DNA of 5,312 bases from Pseudolabrys sp. (GTDB lineage Bacteria; Pseudomonadota; Alphaproteobacteria; Rhizobiales; Xanthobacteraceae): contig JAQSCR010000036.1 in the NCBI GenBank assembly GCA_029945495.1, positions 1-5,312 of the forward strand, given 5' to 3'. This document shows, one piece after another, positions 1 to 5,206 of the stretch (its first letter is position 1; each line of letters starts with the position of its first letter). Position numbers and translations under genes: made by a program. Under the pieces are notes generated by a model. The model was not told the DNA's origin. It did no database searches and saw only the letters and a list, made by a program, of their open reading frames with translations.

Positions 1-177
1 GCCGAAGTGTTCACCGGTTCGCCGGGCAAGCTCGTCGACCTCGCCGACACCATCAAGGGCTTCAAGGGCTTGGTTGAAGGCAAATACGATCATCTCCCCG
101 AGGCCGCCTTCTACATGGTCGGCAACATCGAAGAGGCGATCGAAAAGGGCAAGAAGCTCGCGGCCGAAGCGGCTTAA
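1..177 (+). CDS. atpD: ATP synthase F1 subunit beta, C-terminal 58 residues (5' end outside window)
   Basis: This is the C-terminal end of the catalytic beta subunit of the F1Fo ATP synthase, which makes or hydrolyses ATP on the cytoplasmic face of the membrane. Frame 1 is open from the first base to a TAA at 175-177. It reads AEVFTGSPGKLVDLADTIKG, then a segment with GKYDHLPEAAFYMVGNIEEA, and ends in KKLAAEAA. The VFTG-PG-V-L-DTI-GF-----G-YD-LPE-AFYMVG-IEEA pattern is the hallmark C-terminal helical region of F1 beta. The nucleotide-binding domain (P-loop) lies upstream, outside the window. The gene is followed after 21 bases by atpC, the usual order at the end of the alphaproteobacterial F1 operon (atpH-A-G-D-C). 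Only the tail is visible, so nothing can be said about its start or regulation. Confidence 0.97.
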   Translation, partial: AEVFTGSPGKLVDLADTIKGFKGLVEGKYDHLPEAAFYMVGNIEEAIEKGKKLAAEAA

Positions 178-198
178 ACGACAAGCAGGCAATCAGTT

Positions 199-609
199 AT
201 GGCCACACTTCACTTCGAACTTGTCTCGCCGGAAAAGCTCGTGTTCTCGGGCGAGGTCGAGCAGGTGGACGTGCCGGGCGCCGAAGGCGACTTCGGCGTG
301 CTGGCGGGCCATGCGCCGATGGTCACGACCTTGCGGCCGGGCGTGCTGACCGTGAAAGCGGCGGGCGGTGAACAGAAGATCGTCGTGCTCGGCGGCTTCG
401 CCGAAGTCTCGGCTTCCGGCCTGACCGTTCTCGCCGACACCGCCGATTCGCTGGCCGATTTCGATCGCACTGTCCTCGCCACCCAGATCGGCGAGATGGA
501 ACAGCGCATCGCCAAGATGGAGCCCGGCAACGAGCTCGACAGACTGATCACGCGGCTCGATCACTACAAGTCGGTCGACCGGCATCTGACCGGGACGGCG
601 ATGCACTAG
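199..609 (+). CDS. atpC: ATP synthase F1 subunit epsilon
   Basis: This 136-residue protein is the epsilon subunit of F1, part of the rotating central stalk with gamma and a regulator of ATP hydrolysis. The N-terminal beta-sandwich (about residues 1-85) carries the family signature: FELVSPEKLVFSGEVEQVDVPG, then GDFGVLAGHAPMVTTLRPGVL and a GGFAEV strand. The C-terminal part (about 88-131) is the helical hairpin, here rich in charged residues (EMEQRIAKMEPGNELDRL). The length is normal for the family (about 130-140). The ATG at 199 is preceded by a modest AGG at 187-189 with a 9-base spacer and lies 21 bases after the atpD stop, so it should be translated from the same mRNA. It is the last gene of the operon and ends with TAG only 6 bases before the stop codon of the convergent rppH. 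No conventional terminator is visible between them. Confidence 0.97.
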   Translation: MATLHFELVSPEKLVFSGEVEQVDVPGAEGDFGVLAGHAPMVTTLRPGVLTVKAAGGEQKIVVLGGFAEVSASGLTVLADTADSLADFDRTVLATQIGEMEQRIAKMEPGNELDRLITRLDHYKSVDRHLTGTAMH

Positions 610-624
610 GCGCGGCTACGGTGC
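603..624. terminator. Weak bulged inverted repeat spanning the atpC and rppH stop codons
   Basis: GCAC-TAG at 603-609 can pair with CTA (616-618) and GTGC (621-624), with a 2-base bulge at 619-620 and a 6-base loop (610-615). The two stop codons of the convergent genes thus form the middle of the stem. There is no T-run on either side, so this is not a typical intrinsic terminator. It is listed because it is the only structure between the two transcription units. It could be chance. Confidence 0.2.
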
Positions 625-1119
625 GAAGTGTGAGAACTGCTTCACCACCTGTTCGTAAGTCTGCCGCTTGAACGGCACCACCAGGTCGGGCAGCGATTTC
701 AATTCGACCCAGCGCCAGTCGATGAATTCCGGCTTGTGGTGGCCGCCGCCGGGATGAGCGACGTCGATTTCGCGGTCCTCGCCGGTGAAACGCAGCGCGT
801 ACCATTTCTGTTTCTGGCCGCGATACTTGCCGCCCCAGGCCTCGCCGATGATGTCCTGCGGAATGTCGTAGGCGAGCCACTCCGCCATCTCGCCGAGTCT
901 GTCGACCGAGCGGATATTGGTTTCCTCATACAGCTCGCGCAGCGCGGCCTGATAAGGATCCTCGTCCTCGTCGATGCCGCCCTGCGGCATCTGCCAGACA
1001 TGGGTGGCATCGATGTGTTCGGGGCCGCTCGAGCGCCGGCCGACAAAAACCAGCCCGGCGCGGTTGAACACCATGATGCCGGCGCAGGGGCGGTAGGGCA
1101 GCGTTTCGTAAGGAGGCAT
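616..1119 (-). CDS. rppH: RNA pyrophosphohydrolase (Nudix family)
   Basis: This 167-residue Nudix hydrolase most likely removes pyrophosphate from the 5' triphosphate end of mRNAs, starting 5'-end-dependent decay in the cytoplasm; the same family includes Bartonella invasion protein IalA. The Nudix box spans residues 47-69: G47, E53, R61-E62-L63, E65-E66 and I69, with the acidic Mg2+ ligands intact. The consensus Gly before the final hydrophobic residue is Asn68. Flanking RppH hallmarks are YRPCAGIMVFN (9-19), GRR (27-29), WQMPQGG (42-48) and GKYRGQKQKWYALRF (97-111). The start chosen is the ATG at 1119, whose first base is the last base of the TGA of the upstream gene. An in-frame ATG 78 bases further upstream would add residues unlike any Nudix N-terminus. 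With no strong Shine-Dalgarno, translation probably depends on coupling to the YibQ-like gene. Confidence 0.93.
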   Translation of the reverse strand: MPPYETLPYRPCAGIMVFNRAGLVFVGRRSSGPEHIDATHVWQMPQGGIDEDEDPYQAALRELYEETNIRSVDRLGEMAEWLAYDIPQDIIGEAWGGKYRGQKQKWYALRFTGEDREIDVAHPGGGHHKPEFIDWRWVELKSLPDLVVPFKRQTYEQVVKQFSHFAP

Positions 1120-2327
1120 CAGCTCGACTTCGCCTTGATCGCCACCATGCTGATCGGCACCAGCACGAAGCCGCGCTTTTCGATTTTTCCCGCCCATTCT
1201 GCGATGCGCGCGATCGTGCCCGGCTGCGCGGTCGCCATGCCGACGGCGCTGCCGCCTTCGCGGGCGATCATTTCGAGGCGGCCGAGCGCGCGGTCGATTT
1301 CGATCGCGGTCGGCACGGCATCGAGAACGATGTCGGTCTTGGCGAAAGGCAGGTTCTGGCTGCCGGCGATCTGGCTGGCGACGCTGCGGGTCGACGAACC
1401 GTTATCGACAAAGATCAGGCCGCGCTTGGCGGTTTCGTTCAGCACCGGCGACAGCGCCTGTTCGCTCGCGGTGAAGCGCGCGCCCATATAGCTGACGATG
1501 CCGACGTATCCCTGGAAACGGCTCATCAGCCATTGCAGGCGATCGATATTCTGTTCCGACGTAACGGAAGTCAGCAGAGTCTGCGGGCCGGGATCGTTGT
1601 CCGGATAGTCGAACGGCTCCATCGGCGTCTGCAGCAGCACTTCGTGTTCGGCGGCGCGGGCGTGTTCGGCCAGTTTTTTGACGTCGGTGGCATAGGGCGT
1701 GAGCGCGAACGTCACCGGGCCCGGCAATTTGTCGAAGGCTTCCGCCGTGCCGGAGGCGCTGATGCCGAGACCGTTGATGACGATGGCGATGCGCGGCAGG
1801 TCCTTCAGACTGGCCGGCAGCGCGCGCGGCCGCGCATAGACCGCGTAGGGCTTGGAGCCGTCGGCGCCGATCTTCGGGATCGCGCCGTGGCGCGAAATTT
1901 CCAGCAACTTCTGCGCCGCCGCCGGCGCTTGAGCACCCGGCTTCTCGCCGGCGCCGCCGGGGATTACGACGTCTTTGCTGGTGCCGGTGGCGCCGTCGAT
2001 GATAGTGACGGTCTTGGAACCAGGTGGCGGCTCGGCCGCCTTGGCCGCGGCCGGATCGCCGGTCGAACCCTTTTCGCCGACGTGGATCGTGTGTTCCTTG
2101 CCGTCGCTGTTGGCCGTCTCGGGCGTGGCGCCGGCCGGCTTGGTCGCGACCACGGCAGTCGGCTCGCCGCCGAGCGGATCGTTGACGAAGGCCGCCCACA
2201 GCACGACCACGAGGCCGACCATGCCGAGCGCAGCGGCCAGCATTTGCGGGGCGGCGACGGGCAGTTTCGGCAGCCTGCTTTTCTTTTTGCTCTGGCCGAG
2301 GGGGGCGTTCAGATCATCCGCTTCCAC
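1119..2327 (-). CDS. Divergent polysaccharide deacetylase family protein (YibQ-like), membrane-anchored
   Basis: This 402-residue protein belongs to the YibQ / divergent polysaccharide deacetylase family (PF04748, formerly DUF610), whose fold is related to NodB deacetylases. Residues 13-19 are basic (SKKKSRL). One hydrophobic span follows at about 26-48, implying a type II anchor with the rest in the periplasm. Residues 49-165 form a low-complexity linker rich in Ala, Pro, Gly and Lys. The conserved domain is about 178-397: PRIAIVINGLG, LPGPVTFALTPYA, HEVLLQTPMEPFDYPDNDPGP, GYVGIVSYMGARFTA, GLIFVDNGSS, AVGMATAQPGTI, FVLVPIS. As I recall the family pattern (DD-LG, NHMGS, GHP), the metal-binding positions are replaced by NG (185-186), SYMGA (279-283) and ATAQP (365-369), so metal-dependent deacetylase activity is doubtful. 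The start is a GTG supported by a good Shine-Dalgarno. The 3' end overlaps rppH by one base. The true function is unknown. Confidence 0.88.
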   Translation of the reverse strand: MEADDLNAPLGQSKKKSRLPKLPVAAPQMLAAALGMVGLVVVLWAAFVNDPLGGEPTAVVATKPAGATPETANSDGKEHTIHVGEKGSTGDPAAAKAAEPPPGSKTVTIIDGATGTSKDVVIPGGAGEKPGAQAPAAAQKLLEISRHGAIPKIGADGSKPYAVYARPRALPASLKDLPRIAIVINGLGISASGTAEAFDKLPGPVTFALTPYATDVKKLAEHARAAEHEVLLQTPMEPFDYPDNDPGPQTLLTSVTSEQNIDRLQWLMSRFQGYVGIVSYMGARFTASEQALSPVLNETAKRGLIFVDNGSSTRSVASQIAGSQNLPFAKTDIVLDAVPTAIEIDRALGRLEMIAREGGSAVGMATAQPGTIARIAEWAGKIEKRGFVLVPISMVAIKAKSS

Positions 2328-2334
2328 GGCCCAT

Positions 2335-2340
2335 TCCCTT
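2335..2340 (-). promoter_or_regulatory. Shine-Dalgarno (AAGGGA) that decides the GTG start at 2327
   Basis: On the - strand AAGGGA lies 7 bases before GTG at 2327-2325. ATG codons at 2334 and 2349 are out of frame with the YibQ-like gene and soon run into a stop, so the GTG is the best initiation codon. The encoded N-terminus (acidic, then KKKSR, then a hydrophobic anchor) makes sense from this point. Confidence 0.65.
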
Positions 2341-2405
2341 GCGAATCATGCCCTAAGTCTAGCACGCGAGGATTCACGGCTGGTGAACACAAGCCCCTAA
2401 ACGAA

Positions 2406-2430
2406 CGGGGCGGCCTTAAAGGCCGCCCCG
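2406..2430 (-). terminator. G/C-rich hairpin, probable terminator of the envC-ctpA transcript
   Basis: CGGGGCGGCC at 2406-2415 pairs perfectly with GGCCGCCCCG at 2421-2430 (10 bp). An extra T-A pair (2416/2420) is possible, closing a 3-base loop. Read on the - strand it is followed by TTCGTTTAG, a short T-rich tract; on the + strand no T tract follows. It lies 78 bases past the ctpA stop and 79 bases before the start of the YibQ-like gene, so it most likely ends the ctpA transcript and gives the downstream pair its own promoter. I could not find a convincing sigma70 promoter between 2341 and 2405. Partial read-through would still link the two units. Confidence 0.65.
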
Positions 2431-2440
2431 CTGGATCGAG

Positions 2441-2499
2441 ATGGCCGGGTCATAGGCGTTCTAAAGAACGCCGTTCTTCGAACGGCTATGCCCGGCCAT
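2441..2499. repeat. 59-bp palindromic intergenic element with two alternative folds
   Basis: The outer arms ATGGCCGGG (2441-2449) and CCCGGCCAT (2491-2499) are perfect inverted repeats. After a one-base bulge (T2450), CATAG (2451-2455) pairs with CTATG (2486-2490). Inside, GCGTTC/GAACGC (2456-2461/2466-2471) and CGTTC/GAACG (2472-2476/2480-2484) form two short hairpins, giving a three-way junction. Because both inner arms share the CGTTC/GAACG core, 2457-2461 can instead pair with 2480-2484 and 2464-2469 with 2473-2478, giving a single extended hairpin. The element begins 8 bases after the ctpA stop (on the - strand) and precedes the terminator hairpin. Its architecture resembles dispersed REP/BIME-like palindromes of proteobacterial intergenic regions. 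Membership of a repeat family is inferred, as only one copy is in the window. Confidence 0.7.
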
Positions 2500-2507
2500 G
2501 ACAAGTG

Positions 2508-3845
2508 TCAGTTCGGAACCGGGGATTTGGCGTTGGGCGGGAAGGCCGAGTTGACCTGCACGCCGCGCAGCAGGTCTTCCGCCATGATCAGCGCCTTGTC
2601 GTTCTTGGCATCCGGCGGGATGTAGGACTGCGAGCCGGTCTGCTCGGAGCCGGCGTCACCCTTCAAGTGGCCGCGCAGCGAGGCCTCGCCCTTGGTCGAG
2701 GTGTCGGTCTTGATGTCGTCCGGCAGGTCCTGCAGCACCTCGATATCCGGGGTGATGCCCTTGGCCTGGATCGAGCGGCCGGACGGCGTGTAGTAGCGCG
2801 CCGTGGTCAGCCGCAGCGCGCCATTGCCGGTGCCGAGCGGAATGATGGTCTGCACCGAGCCCTTGCCGAACGAGCGGGTGCCGACGACGGTCACGCGCCG
2901 GTGGTCCTGCAGAGCGCCGGCGACGATTTCGGACGCCGAGGCCGAGCCGCCGTTGACCAGCACGATGACCGGCTTGCCGCCAGTGAGATCGCCGGCGCGG
3001 GCGTTGAAGCGCTGGGTTTCCTCGGCATTGCGGCCGCGGGTCGAAACAATCTCGCCCTTTTCGAGGAACGCATCCGACACCGAGATCGCCTGGTCGAGCA
3101 GGCCACCCGGATTGTTGCGCAGATCGAGGATATAGCCCTTCAGCTTGTCCTTGCTGACCTTGGCGTTGATATCGACGATCGCCTTCTTCAGCCCGTCGGT
3201 GGTCTGTTCGTTGAACTGGGTCATGCGGATATAGCCGACGTCGTCGCCTTCGACATTGGAGCGCACCGCGCGCACGCGAATGACGTCGCGGGTCAGCGTC
3301 AGCTCGAGCGGCTTGTCGGCGCCCTTTCGCATGATGGTCAGCTTGATCTTGGTGTTGACTGGGCCGCGCATCTTTTCGACGGCCTGGTTCAGGGTCAGGC
3401 CCTGCACCTGGTCTTCATCGAGCTTGGTGATGAGATCGTTGGCCTGCACGCCGGCCTTGGCGGCGGGCGTGTCGTCGATCGGCGTCACCACCTTGATGAG
3501 GCCGTCTTCCATGGTAACCTCGATGCCGAGGCCGCCGAACTCGCCGCGCGTCTGCACCTGCATGTCGCGGAAGCTCTTGGGGTCCATGTAGCTCGAATGC
3601 GGATCCAGCGCGGTCAGCATGCCGTTGATCGCGGTTTCGATCAGCTTCTGATCGTCCGGCTTCTCGACATAGTCGGCGCGCACGCGCTCGAACACGTCGC
3701 CGAACAGATTGAGCTGACGATAGGTGTCAGCCGCCGCCGCCTTGGCGGCGGTGCCGATCATGATCCGTGGCTGCACCGCGAGCAGCGTCATCGCCGCGCC
3801 GGCCGCCGCGCCGAGAAGAATGAGTGAGGTCTTGCGCATCGTCAT
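2508..3845 (-). CDS. ctpA: S41 family C-terminal processing peptidase (CtpA type)
   Basis: This 445-residue serine protease has the CtpA/Prc layout and should cleave or degrade exported proteins near their C-termini. Residues 5-30 form a signal peptide or anchor after a basic N-terminus (MTMRKTS), so the enzyme faces the periplasm. The N-terminal helical region (about 42-95) holds DPHSSYM at 81-87. A PDZ domain spans about 99-176 (GEFGGLGIEV, then DDTPAAKAGVQANDLI). The S41 core at about 185-370 has GYILDLRNNPGG (237-248) and VNGGSASASEIVAGALQ (297-313) with nucleophile Ser303. GTRSFGKGSVQ (322-332) supplies Lys328, exactly 25 residues on as in known CtpA enzymes, and Gln332. All catalytic residues are present. 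The ATG at 3845 overlaps the envC TGA as ATGA and has an AAAAGG 7 bases upstream. A second ATG at 3839 is less well spaced, and upstream extension would reach into envC. It is the last gene of the envC-ctpA pair and is followed by a palindrome and a terminator. Confidence 0.95.
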   Translation of the reverse strand: MTMRKTSLILLGAAAGAAMTLLAVQPRIMIGTAAKAAAADTYRQLNLFGDVFERVRADYVEKPDDQKLIETAINGMLTALDPHSSYMDPKSFRDMQVQTRGEFGGLGIEVTMEDGLIKVVTPIDDTPAAKAGVQANDLITKLDEDQVQGLTLNQAVEKMRGPVNTKIKLTIMRKGADKPLELTLTRDVIRVRAVRSNVEGDDVGYIRMTQFNEQTTDGLKKAIVDINAKVSKDKLKGYILDLRNNPGGLLDQAISVSDAFLEKGEIVSTRGRNAEETQRFNARAGDLTGGKPVIVLVNGGSASASEIVAGALQDHRRVTVVGTRSFGKGSVQTIIPLGTGNGALRLTTARYYTPSGRSIQAKGITPDIEVLQDLPDDIKTDTSTKGEASLRGHLKGDAGSEQTGSQSYIPPDAKNDKALIMAEDLLRGVQVNSAFPPNAKSPVPN

Positions 3846-5206
3846 CCGCGAACCTTTTCGCCTTCGCCAGCCACCCACCATGGGCCTGGATCAACGGGAG
3901 CACCGTCTTTTCTAAATTCGATATAGAGCACCGGCTGGCTGGAACCTGTCGCAAGGATAGCAGCGATATGGGAGCTAGTCCCCATGGCTGCAACGGGTTC
4001 CCCGGCCAGCACGAACTGTCCGAGATCAACTGATATCCGATCCATCCCAGCGAGCAAGACATGATATCCGCCACCGACATTCAGGATCAAGAGACGGCCG
4101 TAGGAGCGGAAGGTGCCGGCAAAGACCACCCAGCCATCGGCCGGGGCAATCACCTGGGCGTCGGCGCGGGTGGCGATCGAAATGCCCTTTTCCGTGCCGC
4201 CATTGCCGTCGGGCGCGCCAAAACCCTTTAATTTGACGCCATTAACCGGAATCGGCAGCTGGCCGCGGATCGAGGCAAATGCGACCGCCGGGGCCAGCCG
4301 GCCCGGGTCGCGGTACGCGGATAAGGCCGGGCGGCTGTCGCTGCGGGCGGCCTCGCGGGCGTCGCGAATCGCCGGGTCGAGGCCGGCCTCTAACTTGCCG
4401 ATCAAATCTTTGAGATTGTCGACCTGGCGGGCCAGATCGGCGGCGCGGGCCTTCTCGGCGGCGAGCGCCTGCTCGCGTTCGGTCTGCTGCTTCTGGCGCT
4501 CCTCGACCAAGGCCGCCATGCGGGTGCGTTCGCCATCGAGCGAGGTGACCTCGCCCTTCAGCCGGTCGCGCTCGGCGGCGATGCTCCTGCGGACATTGAG
4601 TAGGGTGGTGAGGTCGTTGGCCAGAGCCTCGACCTTGTTGCGCATGTCCGGCAGCACGGCCCCTAACACCATCGCGGTGCGCACCGCCTGCAACGCGTCT
4701 TCCGGGCTGGCGATCAGCGCGGGGGGCGGCCTATGGCCGATGCGCTGCAGCGCCGCCAGCACTTCGGCGATGACGGTGCGGCGGCCGTCGAGCGAGGCGC
4801 GGATGGCGCGTTCATTGTCGTCGAGCGGCTTGAGGCGGACCTGCGTCGCCTCGACCGCCGCTTCGGCCGTGCGCAGGCGCGCGGCGGTGTCGATCAGATC
4901 CTGCGCCAGCTTGCGGCGGTCGGCGCCGATCTGCTCGATCTCGCGCTTCAAGGCGGCTTCGGTCTCGATCGACTTGCGCTGCTGCTCGCGCGCCGCTTCG
5001 AGTTCCTGGTCGTGCGCCTTGAGGCCGTCGAGCGCCTGCGACTTGTCGGTGGGAAATTTGTCGGCGGGCAAGACGTCGGTCTTGAGTTCGGCTTTAGGCG
5101 CCGGCGCCTCACCGTGTGCGGCGCAGGCAAAGAACATCGGCAATGCCATACAAACCGCCGCCGCAAAAGCAGCCCGCGAATCGGCAAGTTTCGATGAGCC
5201 AATCAT
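3842..5206 (-). CDS. envC: Murein hydrolase activator EnvC-type (coiled coil plus degenerate LytM/M23 domain)
   Basis: This 454-residue exported protein is built like E. coli EnvC, which activates periplasmic N-acetylmuramyl-L-alanine amidases during cell separation. A signal peptide occupies about residues 1-32 (hydrophobic stretch AAFAAAVCMALPMFFACAA). Two long coiled-coil stretches follow (about 56-155 and 188-276), rich in Glu, Arg, Lys, Ala and Gln. The LytM (M23) domain covers about 315-443: PIPVNGVKLKGFG, TEKGISIATRADAQVIAPADGWVVFAG, YGRLLILNVGGGYHVLLAG, GEPVAAMG and LYIEFRKDGAPVDPGPWW. The Zn ligands of active M23 enzymes are missing: the H-x-x-x-D position reads EKGIS (339-343) and the HxH position reads LYIEF (427-431), as in EnvC, so it should activate rather than cut. 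An upstream in-frame TTG at 5257 would add 17 residues, but neither start has a clear Shine-Dalgarno; ATG 5206 is chosen because it directly precedes a normal signal peptide. The last ~78 codons have atypically low third-position GC. Confidence 0.9.
   Translation of the reverse strand: MIGSSKLADSRAAFAAAVCMALPMFFACAAHGEAPAPKAELKTDVLPADKFPTDKSQALDGLKAHDQELEAAREQQRKSIETEAALKREIEQIGADRRKLAQDLIDTAARLRTAEAAVEATQVRLKPLDDNERAIRASLDGRRTVIAEVLAALQRIGHRPPPALIASPEDALQAVRTAMVLGAVLPDMRNKVEALANDLTTLLNVRRSIAAERDRLKGEVTSLDGERTRMAALVEERQKQQTEREQALAAEKARAADLARQVDNLKDLIGKLEAGLDPAIRDAREAARSDSRPALSAYRDPGRLAPAVAFASIRGQLPIPVNGVKLKGFGAPDGNGGTEKGISIATRADAQVIAPADGWVVFAGTFRSYGRLLILNVGGGYHVLLAGMDRISVDLGQFVLAGEPVAAMGTSSHIAAILATGSSQPVLYIEFRKDGAPVDPGPWWVAGEGEKVRG
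3853..3858 (-). promoter_or_regulatory. Shine-Dalgarno (AAAAGG) of ctpA inside the 3' end of envC
   Basis: AAAAGG on the - strand ends 7 bases before the ATG at 3845, which overlaps the envC stop codon (ATGA). The spacing favours this ATG over the one at 3839 and fits coupled translation of the two genes. Confidence 0.6.

Noticed and set aside
1120..1197. N-terminal extension of RppH to an ATG at 1197
   Set aside because: It would lie wholly inside the 3' end of the YibQ-like gene and adds 26 residues unlike Nudix N-termini, whereas the ATG at 1119 gives a standard start and a coupled TGATG junction.
2341..2405. Possible sigma70 promoter for the YibQ-like gene (TTGTGT and TAGACT on the - strand)
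   Set aside because: The spacing between the two boxes is 25 bases, too long for a sigma70 promoter, and no better pair was found. A promoter is expected here but not visible.
1533..2501. 322-codon open frame on the + strand opposite the YibQ-like gene and running through the palindromic element
   Set aside because: It is antisense to a well-supported gene, its product is rich in Arg and Gly with no domain, and its 3' end runs through the terminator and palindrome. It is a codon-bias shadow.
2499..2510. Small inverted repeat TGACA-AG-TGTCA over the ctpA stop codon
   Set aside because: Five-base arms with a 2-base spacer are common by chance, and no regulator site I know matches it convincingly. 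It also partly overlaps the edge of the larger palindrome.
2505..3827. 440-codon open frame on the + strand opposite ctpA
   Set aside because: It lies almost exactly antisense to a gene with intact S41 motifs, and its product is a low-information mix of Arg, Gly, Ala, Leu, Asp and His with no recognisable domain. Long antisense frames are expected when third positions are strongly G/C biased.
4228..4246. TTAA...TTAAC pair resembling a CtrA binding site within envC
   Set aside because: The spacing between half-sites is 10 bases rather than the consensus 7, and it is inside a coding region.
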